Source: Pseudomonas viridiflava
Lineage (GTDB): Bacteria > Pseudomonadota > Gammaproteobacteria > Pseudomonadales > Pseudomonadaceae
Assembly (NCBI RefSeq): GCF_900590755.1
Contig: NZ_UUOC01000047.1
Location: 163,042-227,041, forward strand
Direction of reading: 5' to 3'
Length of the DNA: 64,000 bases
Positions 1 to 7,955 of this stretch are shown here, in pieces. The notes below the pieces were generated by a model. That model was not told where the DNA came from, did not search any database, and saw nothing but the letters and a program-made list of their open reading frames with translations. Every line of letters begins with the position of its first letter. Position 1 is the first letter of the stretch. A program made the position numbers and the translations under genes.

Positions 1-1253
1 GCATGTTCGCCACTGATGCGATAGCGGCCAGGCGCTTCAGCCATCAGCGTATCGAGCACAATATCGCGTAGAACCTGATACTCCAGCCGTGACCGGCGCA
101 GATGGCGCAGGAATGCAGGGCCGCGCATGAACTCTGCCAGACCCAGTTGCTCCGAAACCCCGACACTGCGCCCCACGGTGTGCCAAAGCGCCAGAATCTG
201 CCGATGCAATTCAGGGGGCGCCAGCAGATAACCCAGCCGCAGGTTGGAAAATAACGCCTGATTGAAACTGCCGCAGTAGACCACGCGCTGCATCGAGTCG
301 ATGGACTTCAGGGCTGGCAACGGGGCGCTGTGGTAGTTGAATTCACTGTCGTAGTCGTCTTCGATAATCCAGGCATTCTGACGCTGGGCCCAATCAAGCA
401 ATTCCAGGCGTCGAGTGGCTGACATGATGACGCCCAGTGGTGACTGATGGGCAGGTGTCACGTAGGCCAACTGGCACTCAATCGAGTCGGGGATATCGCG
501 TAGATCAAGCCCTTGCTCATCAATGGGCGCATGCAGCAGGGTCGCACCGGCCTGTTCGAAGATGCGGTGAACCGCGGCGTATCCCGGATCCTCGACACAA
601 ACATGATCACCAGGCTTCAACACGCAGCGAGCAACCAGATCAATGCCATGGCGGATGCCGTTGGTGATCAGCACTTGGTCGGCATGACAGTCGATGCCTC
701 GGTGACTGCGCAGATATCGGGCTATCTGCTCACGCAGCACCAACGCACCTTGTGGCTCGGCGCTGCACATCTGCTCAGGCTTCAATCCCGCCATGGCCCG
801 CTGTAGATGCAATGCCCATTCGGCGGGCACGATCAATTGCGGATTGGCCAGGCGCGCAACGAAAGGCACACCCACCTGCGTCCGATGCTCGGCGGCTCGT
901 TGCAATGGCTGCTTTATAGTTTCAGCTGACGGGCTCGGGCGGACGGCACGCGAGTCGGATACAGCCTTGAGATAAGTGTCAGGAATGACGGCGCTGACAC
1001 GGCTGCCGGAGCCAACCTGGCGGACGATGTAACCCTCAAGCTGCAAGCGCTCGAAAACGTTCTCCAGCGTACCCCGGGCAATACCCCAGCGCTGACCAAG
1101 CGTTCGGGTCGACGGCAATCGATCACCCGCCTGCACGAGCCCATTCAGAATCGCGTCCCGTATCGCCAGGTATGCCCTCTCCTGCTTCGTCGCCGCAGCC
1201 CCTTCCGTTGGCAGAGGAAGCTCCATGGCCAGCGTCACCCTGCCTTTACTCAT
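1..1253 (-). CDS. MocR/PdxR-type GntR transcriptional regulator with aminotransferase-fold domain (3' end cut by window edge)
   Basis: The first 417 codons are visible; the C-terminus lies beyond base 1. The N-terminal winged helix (about residues 25-90) has the GntR pattern with GDRLPSTRTLGQRWG near residues 43-57. A class-I aminotransferase fold follows, with YVTPAHQSPLG and the IIEDDYDSEFNY segment. Such proteins normally bind PLP as an internal aldimine and regulate amino-acid, vitamin or transport genes. The position that normally holds the PLP lysine (pattern G-[ST]-F-S-K-x-L) reads GSFNQAL here, so residue 332 is Gln (codon at 258-260). ATG at 1253 is the most upstream in-frame start next to the divergent lysE-type gene, which is the likely target. 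Family assignment is firm; ligand unknown. Confidence 0.9.
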   Translation of the reverse strand, partial: MSKGRVTLAMELPLPTEGAAATKQERAYLAIRDAILNGLVQAGDRLPSTRTLGQRWGIARGTLENVFERLQLEGYIVRQVGSGSRVSAVIPDTYLKAVSDSRAVRPSPSAETIKQPLQRAAEHRTQVGVPFVARLANPQLIVPAEWALHLQRAMAGLKPEQMCSAEPQGALVLREQIARYLRSHRGIDCHADQVLITNGIRHGIDLVARCVLKPGDHVCVEDPGYAAVHRIFEQAGATLLHAPIDEQGLDLRDIPDSIECQLAYVTPAHQSPLGVIMSATRRLELLDWAQRQNAWIIEDDYDSEFNYHSAPLPALKSIDSMQRVVYCGSFNQALFSNLRLGYLLAPPELHRQILALWHTVGRSVGVSEQLGLAEFMRGPAFLRHLRRSRLEYQVLRDIVLDTLMAEAPGRYRISGEH

Positions 1254-1255
1254 AA

Positions 1256-1267
1256 TGGTCCATACCA
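1256..1267. promoter_or_regulatory. Candidate MocR operator half-sites in the divergent intergenic region
   Basis: TGGTCCATACCA has TGGT/ACCA ends and lies 3 bp upstream of the MocR start codon. A second TGG-rich/CCA element (tggccc...gacca, about 1283-1303) follows in the same 100-bp spacer. MocR proteins usually bind repeated short motifs between themselves and a divergent target. Assignment is by position and motif style only. Confidence 0.3.
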
Positions 1268-1353
1268 GTTTCACTTATATGGCCCTATTGATCAGACCAC
1301 TTGCGGCCTAGTGTAGCCGCATCTGCTCACTGAATCGCGCTCAAGGGTTTGCC

Positions 1354-1983
1354 ATGTTACTCACTGATTATTTGCTGTTTGCACTTATCGCTGTGGCCCA
1401 GGTCGGCTCGCCGGGGCCTTCGACTATTTTCCTGATCAACAACGCGCTCATGTATGGCCCGGGACGCGCTGTGTTGATACTGACCGGAGATCTGGTGGCC
1501 ATCGCGGTACTGGCAACATGCTCCCTGCTGGGGATTGACGCCGTATTGATGGCCAACCCAGGCGTGTTCATGGCGATAAAGCTCGCTGGCGCGGCTTATC
1601 TGGTGTGGCTGGGTATTCAGCAGTTTCGTCTGGGCCGCAACAGTCCGCGCAATAAAACCGAGGCGTCAGTCCCTGAACGCACTTCGGTTCTGTGGGGCAA
1701 ATCATTCGTGGTCGGCATCAGCAATCCGAAGGCAATTCTGTTCTTCTCATCGTTGCTGCCACAGTTTGTAGGTAACCCGCAGGACGCCAATATCGGCTCG
1801 TTGCTGAGCTTGATCGGACTGTTTGTCCTGATCAAATTTCTGGTGTCCGGAAGTTACGCGCTCACCGCAAAAAAGATGGCAGACCGATTAGCCAAACCCG
1901 GCGCGGCACTCTGGGGCAAGCGGATTACCGGTTCTGTATTGATGGCGTTTGGGATGGTGATGGGTGTCAATGCGTTCGAGTGA
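1354..1983 (+). CDS. LysE/RhtB-family amino-acid exporter
   Basis: A 209-aa hydrophobic protein with about six membrane segments, the usual length for RhtB/LysE translocators. The N-terminal motif VGSPGPSTIFLINNALMYG matches the family signature around the first two helices, and GISNPKAILFFSSLLPQF is the conserved segment before helix 4. It should be an inner-membrane exporter of amino acids or derivatives such as homoserine, threonine or lysine; the substrate cannot be read from sequence. It is divergent from the MocR gene, a common exporter/regulator pairing. Family firm, substrate open. Confidence 0.92.
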   Translation: MLLTDYLLFALIAVAQVGSPGPSTIFLINNALMYGPGRAVLILTGDLVAIAVLATCSLLGIDAVLMANPGVFMAIKLAGAAYLVWLGIQQFRLGRNSPRNKTEASVPERTSVLWGKSFVVGISNPKAILFFSSLLPQFVGNPQDANIGSLLSLIGLFVLIKFLVSGSYALTAKKMADRLAKPGAALWGKRITGSVLMAFGMVMGVNAFE

Positions 1984-2080
1984 GCGAGGTCTACTGATCG
2001 GTAAGTCTGGCGTCTCGACATCGGCGCTCAGGGTCTGCCAGAGTATCAACCCTCGTCTCCCCCTCGCGAAAGACAACGAC

Positions 2081-2530
2081 ATGATCCGGCCAGCCGAGAC
2101 AAAAGATGAGCCTGCCATCAGACACTGCGCTGAACAGGCTTACGCTCGCTACATTCCCGAGATCGGTCGCAAACCCGCGCCGATGACGGCCGACTATGCA
2201 GCCCAGATCGCGGCAGGCATCGTCTATGTGGCGATGGATGAAGACGCAGGCTTTCAGGGCTTCGTGGTGTTTTATGCCCAGGACGACTCTGTCCTTCTGG
2301 AAAATGTCGCCGTCCTGCCCAGCGCCGCTGGACGCGGAGTCGGTAAATCACTGATCAGCTTCTGTGAAAACGCAGGCCGACAGCTCGGTATGCGTGCGGT
2401 GCATCTGTACACCAACGAGAAGATGACCGACAACCTCTCGATTTACCCCAGGCTTGGTTATGTGGAAGTGGCACGGCGTACGGAGGACGGTTTCAAGCGC
2501 GTTTATTTTGAAAAACACTTGGTCTGGTGA
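2081..2530 (+). CDS. GNAT-family N-acetyltransferase
   Basis: A 149-aa protein covering the whole GNAT fold. LENVAVLPSAAGRGVGKSLI (about residues 71-90) is the acetyl-CoA loop with the R/Q-x-x-G-x-G/A pattern, and LYTNEKMTDNLSIYPRLGYVE is the typical C-terminal beta5-alpha4 region. The open frame runs further upstream to 1964, but that would overlap the exporter gene; ATG at 2081 starts exactly at the canonical MIRPAETKDE N-terminus. It follows the exporter in the same direction with a spacer of about 100 bp, so cotranscription is possible. The acceptor substrate is unknown. Confidence 0.85.
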   Translation: MIRPAETKDEPAIRHCAEQAYARYIPEIGRKPAPMTADYAAQIAAGIVYVAMDEDAGFQGFVVFYAQDDSVLLENVAVLPSAAGRGVGKSLISFCENAGRQLGMRAVHLYTNEKMTDNLSIYPRLGYVEVARRTEDGFKRVYFEKHLVW

Positions 2531-2550
2531 AACGTGACGGCCTTTCGCCT

Positions 2551-3897
2551 TCAGGTATAAGCACCAATCACCCACCGAACCTGCTTCAATGCCTGCTCCA
2601 GAACCGGCAATTCAACGGATCCCAATGCCAGCCGTATCGCATGGGGTACGTGAGCGGCGGTGCAGAACGGTTCTGCAGTGGAGACCGAAATTCCCTCGCG
2701 CATCAAGGCGCTGGCAATCTGATCGGCGCGGGCATCTTCACAAAGCGGCACCCAGAGGAAGTACGAGGATCGATGGCCGATCTGGCCCAGTTCTCCCAAG
2801 GTTTGTTTCGCAATCAGCTGCCTGGCTTGAGCGTCACTGCGCTTCTCTGCTTCCAGCCGCGCCACCGTGCCGTCATCGAGCCATGAGCTGACGATCGCGG
2901 TAAGGATGCCTGGAGTGTTCCAGGTGGTTGCGCGGATGCTGCGCTCCAGAAGTGGCACCCGTTGCATGGGCGCGGCAACGAACCCGACACGCAGCCCGGT
3001 CGCGACGCTCTTGGAAATGCCCGAGATATAAATCGTGCGCTCGGGAGCAAGCTCGGCCAATGGTTCGGGAGCGTCCTCGGCCAGGTAAGCGTAGGCGGCA
3101 TCTTCGATGATATGCAGGTCGTATAGCCGGGCGATGGCCACCAGACGTTCGCGCTCGCTCAGCGGCATCACCCAGCCAAGCGGGTTGTGCAGGGTTGGCA
3201 TCGTATAAATTGCGCGGACCGGTCTTGTCCGGCAAAGACGTTCCAGCGCGTCCAGGTCCGGGCCGCTCTGCCCGGCCGGAATCGGCAACACTTCAAGGTG
3301 AAGCGCCTGTGCAATGACTTTGAAACCCGAGTAGGTCAAGGCATCGGCGGCAATCACGTCGCCCGGATTGAGCAACGCCATCAAGGTCACGGCCAGCCCG
3401 TGCTGAGCACCGCTTACCAGCAGAACCTGAGACGCCTCGACCGAAAGCCCGCGCATCTTCAGATGCCGCGCGGCCGTAGCTCGCTCATGCAGGCGGCCGC
3501 CGTGAGGCTGATAGCGCAGCAACGACTCCAGGTCGCCAGACGAAGCCAATTGACGCAGTGCCCCGCGCAACATCTCGGTTTGCCCAGGGAGCGAGGGATA
3601 GTTGAAGTTGAGGTCGACGATGCCCGTGGCCACCTGCTGCTGATCAACGCCCAGCCCCGGCGGCAGTGAAGTTTCCCGAACAAAGGTGCCGCGTCCGGTC
3701 TCGCCGCTGACCAGGCCCATCTGCTCCAGCTCGGCGTACACCCGACTGGCCGTCACCAACGCGAAGCCTTCCCGTCGGGCAAGCTCTCGATGGGTCGGCA
3801 AGCGTGTCCCCGGCAAGAGCTTTGCGCTGCGAATATCCGCCGCCAGGGCGTCGACAATGGACTTGTAACGTGAGCGAGCCATCGAAAGCGTATCCAT
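2551..3897 (-). CDS. MocR-type GntR regulator with aminotransferase domain
   Basis: A 448-aa protein, the usual MocR length. The winged helix spans about residues 7-75 (LPGTRLPTHRELARREG) and the fold-type-I aminotransferase domain about 95-445. IIEDAAYAYL (263-272) and the Schiff-base lysine K296 in SGISKSVATGLRVGF are both present, unlike the MocR protein at the left edge. It is divergent from the EamA transporter at 3966, separated by only 68 bp, so it probably controls that gene and itself. An in-frame ATG five codons downstream (3882) is an alternative start; neither has a clear Shine-Dalgarno sequence. Confidence 0.9.
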   Translation of the reverse strand: MDTLSMARSRYKSIVDALAADIRSAKLLPGTRLPTHRELARREGFALVTASRVYAELEQMGLVSGETGRGTFVRETSLPPGLGVDQQQVATGIVDLNFNYPSLPGQTEMLRGALRQLASSGDLESLLRYQPHGGRLHERATAARHLKMRGLSVEASQVLLVSGAQHGLAVTLMALLNPGDVIAADALTYSGFKVIAQALHLEVLPIPAGQSGPDLDALERLCRTRPVRAIYTMPTLHNPLGWVMPLSERERLVAIARLYDLHIIEDAAYAYLAEDAPEPLAELAPERTIYISGISKSVATGLRVGFVAAPMQRVPLLERSIRATTWNTPGILTAIVSSWLDDGTVARLEAEKRSDAQARQLIAKQTLGELGQIGHRSSYFLWVPLCEDARADQIASALMREGISVSTAEPFCTAAHVPHAIRLALGSVELPVLEQALKQVRWVIGAYT

Positions 3898-3916
3898 GAC
3901 AATTTTTTGATTGTCA
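3897..3916. promoter_or_regulatory. Inverted repeat at the MocR/EamA divergent promoter
   Basis: A perfect 7-bp inverted repeat, TGACAAT-N6-ATTGTCA, abuts the annotated start codon of the MocR gene and lies in the 68-bp spacer to the divergent transporter. Its position suits an autoregulatory operator. If so, the true MocR start may be the downstream ATG at 3882. The function is inferred. Confidence 0.4.
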
Positions 3917-3965
3917 CACTCTAGCCCAATACGCTTGGCCCAAGTAAATCAGCCGGTGCCACCTC

Positions 3966-4862
3966 ATGGAACGTACAACCTCGCTTGCATCATCGCCACG
4001 GGACCAAAGCGCCAGCGGCTGGATCAATGGTTTTATAGGGGTACTGATTTTCAGCGGTTCATTGCCCGCTACCCGCGTCGCGGTGCTGGAGTTTGATCCG
4101 GTCTTTTTGACGGTCGCCCGGGCCATGATCGCAGGGTTTCTAGGCTTGGCGTTGCTGCTGATTTTCAAGGAAAAGCGCCCGAACCGGAGCCAGATCATGC
4201 CTCTGCTTTTGGTTGCCTTCGGGGTGGTGCTTGGATTTCCGCTGCTGACTGCCCTGGCGCTCCAGCAGGTGAGTTCCGCCCACTCCATTGTTTTCCTCGG
4301 CCTGCTGCCACTGACGACGGCGGTCTTTGGCGTGTTGCGCGGCGGTGAGCGACCTCGCCCTGGGTTCTGGGTGTTTTCGATCCTGGGCAGCCTGTTGGTA
4401 ATTGGCTATGCACTGACGCAAGGCCTGACGGCATCGCCTCAGGGCGACTTGCTGATGCTGCTTGCCATACTGGTCTGCGGCCTGGGTTATGCGGAAGGGG
4501 CGAAACTGTCGAGGACACTGGGCGGCTGGCAAGTGATCAGTTGGGCGCTGGTGCTCTCGCTGCCGGTCATGGTTGCCATGACCGGGTACAAGATGCCCGC
4601 CTCGTTCTCGACTATCTCCGTGCCTGCATGGCTCAGCCTGGGCTACGTCTCGTTGTTCAGCATGCTGATTGGCTTTGTGTTCTGGTACCGAGGCCTCGCC
4701 CAGGGTGGCATCGCCGCCGTCGGGCAGCTCCAGTTATTGCAACCGTTCTTCGGCCTGGCCCTCGCGGCATCACTGCTGCATGAACAGGTGAGTCTGGGCA
4801 TGGTCGGGGTGACTTTGGCGGTGATACTGTGCGTGGTCGGCGCACGAAAGTTTGCCCGGTAG
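3966..4862 (+). CDS. EamA/DMT-family transporter
   Basis: A 298-aa protein with about ten predicted membrane helices in two EamA repeats (about residues 15-145 and 160-295), typical of drug/metabolite transporters. Family-like segments include LALQQVSSAHSIVFLGLLPL in repeat 1 and GGIAAVGQLQLLQPFFGLAL in repeat 2. It is probably an inner-membrane exporter of a small metabolite, and the divergent MocR neighbour hints at an amino-acid or amine signal. Substrate unknown. No strong ribosome-binding site is visible, so the exact start is moderately certain. Confidence 0.88.
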   Translation: MERTTSLASSPRDQSASGWINGFIGVLIFSGSLPATRVAVLEFDPVFLTVARAMIAGFLGLALLLIFKEKRPNRSQIMPLLLVAFGVVLGFPLLTALALQQVSSAHSIVFLGLLPLTTAVFGVLRGGERPRPGFWVFSILGSLLVIGYALTQGLTASPQGDLLMLLAILVCGLGYAEGAKLSRTLGGWQVISWALVLSLPVMVAMTGYKMPASFSTISVPAWLSLGYVSLFSMLIGFVFWYRGLAQGGIAAVGQLQLLQPFFGLALAASLLHEQVSLGMVGVTLAVILCVVGARKFAR

Positions 4863-4904
4863 GCACTCAGCCCGGTTTCCCTCGCACACTGCAATCGTCT
4901 ACCA

Positions 4905-5080
4905 TCGCGCGCCGGTTCCCAAACGGGACTAATAGGGAATCCGAGGTGCCAGCCATGGCATCAAACGGAACTGCCCCCGCAACTGTAGATGCCGAGCCTG
5001 CTCCTCACTGCCACTGGATGTCTTTCCGGGAAGGCTGGAGCCAGGCGATTACGCATCAGTCAGGAGACCTGCCGGCCCAG
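4905..5080 (+). promoter_or_regulatory. Cobalamin (adenosylcobalamin-type) riboswitch
   Basis: The conserved B12 element is recognisable in order: a GGTTCCC/GGGA stem, AATAGGGAATCCGAGGTGCC, the hallmark CTGCCCCCGCAACTGTA core (4971-4987), GGGAAGG with GCCAGG, and the closing B12 box AGTCAGGAGACCTGCC (5058-5073). It ends about 155 nt before the start codon of the BtuF-like gene, leaving room for an expression platform. Such elements repress B12-uptake genes when cobalamin is abundant. An open reading frame starting at 4829 that reads through this RNA is not a real N-terminus. Confidence 0.93.
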
Positions 5081-5233
5081 CACAAATCACTAACCGGCGG
5101 GGTGTCCGGGAAGGGCATCCTGACTGCGCGCATCACTTTGGTGGTGTGCCTCGCATCGCTTCGACAGCGATCCATGATGTGTTTCCAAGTCGTACACCTG
5201 CCCTGCGCGTACGATTCAAAAGGAGATTGCATC

Positions 5234-6247
5234 ATGCTGTTGACCCGCCTTTTCACCCTGGTCGCAGGCCTGGGCGTTTGCTCGTTTGCCCACTCGGCTC
5301 CCACCCAATATCCGCTGACGGTCGAGAACTGTGGCAGCACCCTGACCTTTCAGCACGCCCCTGCCCGCGCAGTGACCATCGGCCAGTCCGGCACCGAAAT
5401 GCTCTATGCCCTCGGCGTCGGCGACAAGCTGGTGGGTACGTCGCTGTGGTTCAACGATGTGCTGCCCAAATACAAGGCCCAGAACGACAAGGTCGAACGC
5501 CTGGCCGATAACGATCCCAGCTTTGAGTCGGTGATCGGCAAGCGGCCTGAACTGGTGCCTGTGCAGTTCGAATGGATGGTGGGTGCGCAAGGCGTGGTGG
5601 GTACCCGGGAGCAATTTCATGAGCTGAAGATCCCGACTTATCTCATGCCCTCGGACTGTGAAGGCAAGGACAATCTGGTGGGCGCTGACGGCACCCGTCT
5701 GGACCCGTTCAAGATCGACAGCCTCTACAAGAGCATCAGCCAACTCGCGGAAATCTTTGATATCCAGGAGCGCGGTCAGCAACTCAATGCCGAATTGCAG
5801 GCCACTCTGACCAAAGCCACAACGACGCTAAAAAGCAAAGGCGTCCAGCAGACCAGCGCGCTGTTCTGGTTCTCCAGTGCCGACCTGGGCATCGACCCCT
5901 ATGTGGCCGGTCGCAAAGGTATCCCCGACTTCATGCTTAACCAGTTGGGCATCCGCAACGTCGTGGAGTCCGACGAAGAATGGCCAACCGTGGGCTGGGA
6001 AACCATCGCCAAGGCCAACCCGACGTTTCTGGTGATTGCCCGCATGGATCGCCGTCGTTTCCCGGCGGATGATTTCCAGAAAAAACTGGAGTACCTGCGC
6101 AGCGACCCTGTGACCCGAAACATGGACGCGGTCAAAAACAACCGCATCATCATCCTCGATGCCCATGCCATGCAGGCCAGCCTGCGCATGTTTGACGGTA
6201 TCGAGACACTGGCCACCGCTATCAACGGCTACGACCTGAGCAAGTGA
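5234..6247 (+). CDS. Periplasmic ABC substrate-binding protein, BtuF-like, under cobalamin riboswitch control
   Basis: A 337-aa class-III (PBP2/helical backbone) binding protein. A signal peptide occupies about residues 1-20 (hydrophobic core, AHSA cleavage), followed by ITIGQSGTEMLYALGVG-type and LVIARMDRRR segments typical of BtuF/FhuD-like proteins. ATG at 5234 is chosen because AAAAGGAGA lies 8-10 nt upstream and the signal peptide starts there. The B12 riboswitch upstream suggests it captures cobalamin, a precursor or a corrinoid in the periplasm. No btuC, btuD or btuB lies nearby: the next gene is convergent, so the permease must be elsewhere. Family firm; ligand inferred from the riboswitch. 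Confidence 0.85.
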   Translation: MLLTRLFTLVAGLGVCSFAHSAPTQYPLTVENCGSTLTFQHAPARAVTIGQSGTEMLYALGVGDKLVGTSLWFNDVLPKYKAQNDKVERLADNDPSFESVIGKRPELVPVQFEWMVGAQGVVGTREQFHELKIPTYLMPSDCEGKDNLVGADGTRLDPFKIDSLYKSISQLAEIFDIQERGQQLNAELQATLTKATTTLKSKGVQQTSALFWFSSADLGIDPYVAGRKGIPDFMLNQLGIRNVVESDEEWPTVGWETIAKANPTFLVIARMDRRRFPADDFQKKLEYLRSDPVTRNMDAVKNNRIIILDAHAMQASLRMFDGIETLATAINGYDLSK

Positions 6248-6285
6248 TGCCCGCAAGCCGCGCTCCATAGACCGCATCCAGCCTA

Positions 6286-6351
6286 TTCGCGGGCAAGCCT
6301 CGCTCCCACAGAAGATCACCAATCCCGCTGTAGCCGGGCTTGCCCGCGAAG
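6286..6351. repeat. REP doublet (TTCGCGGGCAAGC family) between convergent genes
   Basis: TTCGCGGGCAAGCCTCGCTC on the left and GGGCTTGCCCGCGAA on the right form an imperfect inverted pair. The same family recurs at 46448-46543. It sits between the convergent BtuF-like and hydrolase genes. Confidence 0.8.
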
Positions 6352-6394
6352 AAGGATGGCGCAGTGCCCCTGAAAGAACCGGATCCCTGTGGGA

Positions 6395-7207
6395 TCACCG
6401 CAGACTCCTGAGCACCGCTGCCACGATGGCTTCGGGGCAATCCTCCTGGACCAGATGCCCCGCGTCCGGGATCAGGCTGCACTCGCGGTCAGAGATCAGT
6501 CGCGCCAGGGCCTGCCCCTTGTCAGCTGGAATCCAGTTGTCGTTCTGCCCCCAAAGCACCGTCACCGGGCAGTCCAGTCGGTCGTAAAGGCTCTCGATTT
6601 CATCCGTATAGCGCTGATCCATCTGCGCGATCTGCCGGTAAAAAGCCGGCTGGCCCACCGCCCCGAGCCAGGGTGCGCTGTAGATATCCAGGGCCTGCTC
6701 CGACAATGGCTGGTGCGCCGACGTTTGCAGGTAGGCGCGCAGCAGAGCGCGGTGCATGTAATCCGGCATGCCCGCAAAAGCCAGTTCATGCTGGCGCACA
6801 TGCTGGACGAAAGGCGAGCCCCAGGGCGCAAGGGCCACCGCGTCGAAAATGGTCAGCGAGGCATAGCGCAATCCGTCCAGATACCAGGCTCGTAGCGCAG
6901 TCGCGCCGCCAAAATCGTGGGCCAGCACATCCGGACGCTCAAGCCCCCACTCCGCGAACAAGGCCGCAAGCACCTTGTTTTGCACGGTCAGCGATACGTC
7001 CTGACCGGGGCGCTTTTCCGACAGCCCATAACCCACCAGGTCGAAGTAGTACACGGTTCTGCGGTCGGTGAAATGCGGCACAATCCGGCGCCACACCTGG
7101 GACGAGAACGGCGTGCCATGAATCGCCACCAGCGCCGGTCCATGACCCGCTTTGCCCCAGCGCACCGCATTGCCATCAATGATTGACGTGTTCGGCAGAT
7201 CGAGCAT
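6395..7207 (-). CDS. Alpha/beta-fold hydrolase with Asp nucleophile
   Basis: A 270-aa protein covering a complete alpha/beta hydrolase fold. The oxyanion segment HGTP is at 30-33. The nucleophile elbow reads AHDFGG (96-101), giving Asp98 rather than Ser as nucleophile, which is typical of epoxide hydrolases and haloalkane/haloacid dehalogenases. WGQNDNWIP carries the acid and PDAGHLVQED the catalytic histidine. The likely chemistry is hydrolysis through an aspartyl ester of an epoxide or alkyl halide; the exact substrate is unknown. It is codirectional with and downstream of the TetR gene (44-bp spacer), so it may share that regulator's transcript. Confidence 0.85.
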   Translation of the reverse strand: MLDLPNTSIIDGNAVRWGKAGHGPALVAIHGTPFSSQVWRRIVPHFTDRRTVYYFDLVGYGLSEKRPGQDVSLTVQNKVLAALFAEWGLERPDVLAHDFGGATALRAWYLDGLRYASLTIFDAVALAPWGSPFVQHVRQHELAFAGMPDYMHRALLRAYLQTSAHQPLSEQALDIYSAPWLGAVGQPAFYRQIAQMDQRYTDEIESLYDRLDCPVTVLWGQNDNWIPADKGQALARLISDRECSLIPDAGHLVQEDCPEAIVAAVLRSLR

Positions 7208-7251
7208 TTCTCACCTCACAGAGTTGGTTCGCTAAACATACGTTAACCCGA

Positions 7252-7815
7252 TCAAGCCGGAATCAGCCCCGCTTCCTGATAACTCAGCATCAACTCATCG
7301 AACAAGCCGATATCCAGCCGGGTTCGGGCGATCAATTGGGCGCCAGCCACAGCGGTGTAGATGGCCCGTGCGCGTCGTTCGCATTGATCAGCGCCGCCCA
7401 GCCCGGCGTCCGCCAGCAACGTGCTCAGCCAGACAATATTGGCGTCGGCAAATGCCTTGACCTGCGCCTTCACCTCTTCGGGCAGGTCTTCGTATTCGGC
7501 GGCCATGAAGCTGGACAGACACAGCCGATTGCCGTCTTCCAGTGACGTGCGAAAAATCGAGGGGTAAAGCTGCAGGCACACGCGAGGATCGGCGTTGGCG
7601 TCGCGGATGGCCTGCAGGACACTTGCGGTGTCCTGCCAATAACGCTCAGCCACGGCTGCGCCCAGGTCGGCCTTGCTGGGGAAGTGGTAGTAAATGCTCG
7701 CATTCTTGATGCCTACGGCTTCACCAATGTTTCGAAAGTTGATGCCGCTGTAGCCATGCAGTTGAGCAGCGCCTTTAGCGGCGGCCAGTATGGCTTCTCG
7801 CGCATTTTCGCTCAC
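7252..7815 (-). CDS. TetR-family transcriptional regulator
   Basis: A 187-aa protein. The N-terminal HTH (about residues 5-50) has NFRNIGEAVGIKNASIYYHFPSK-like spacing, the TetR signature; the rest is a helical ligand domain. GTG at 7815 is chosen because GAGGAA lies 6 nt upstream; an in-frame ATG 63 nt further up would place the start within the operator region. It is divergent from the glutathione S-transferase gene, and two related palindromes in the spacer are likely its operators. It probably represses the transferase and itself in response to an electrophile or xenobiotic (inferred). Confidence 0.88.
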   Translation of the reverse strand: MSENAREAILAAAKGAAQLHGYSGINFRNIGEAVGIKNASIYYHFPSKADLGAAVAERYWQDTASVLQAIRDANADPRVCLQLYPSIFRTSLEDGNRLCLSSFMAAEYEDLPEEVKAQVKAFADANIVWLSTLLADAGLGGADQCERRARAIYTAVAGAQLIARTRLDIGLFDELMLSYQEAGLIPA

Positions 7816-7864
7816 GGTGAGTTCCTCGGTTATGCGGTGATGATGGGAAATTCTACGCTCATAC

Positions 7865-7892
7865 CCCCTACCTGCCAACTGGCAGGTAGGGG
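7865..7892. promoter_or_regulatory. Palindromic operator O1 (likely TetR site)
   Basis: A near-perfect 28-bp palindrome with 13-bp arms CCCCTACCTGCCA/TGGCAGGTAGGGG and a 2-bp centre. It ends right at a TTGACA -35 element (7893-7898) that points towards the transferase gene. Confidence 0.75.
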
Positions 7893-7922
7893 TTGACAGC
7901 CTTCGAATTGACGCGCAATCTT
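7893..7922 (+). promoter_or_regulatory. Putative sigma70 promoter of the GST gene
   Basis: TTGACA at 7893-7898 is a consensus -35. A weak -10 (CAATCT/AATCTT) lies 17-18 bp downstream, ending just before the second operator. The promoter is thus bracketed by two operator copies. Confidence 0.5.
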
Positions 7923-7948
7923 TTACCTACCAACTGACAGGCAGGTAA
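7923..7948. promoter_or_regulatory. Palindromic operator O2 (likely TetR site)
   Basis: TTACCTACC...GGCAGGTAA is a variant of the O1 palindrome with one mismatch between the arms and the same CAACTG centre. Its centre lies about 57 bp from the O1 centre. It covers the region between the -10 element and the ribosome-binding site of the transferase gene. Confidence 0.65.
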
Positions 7949-7955
7949 GAAACCC

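Noticed and set aside
4829..5233. N-terminal extension of the BtuF-like reading frame
   Set aside because: It reads through the cobalamin riboswitch. A ribosome-binding site and signal peptide begin at 5234.
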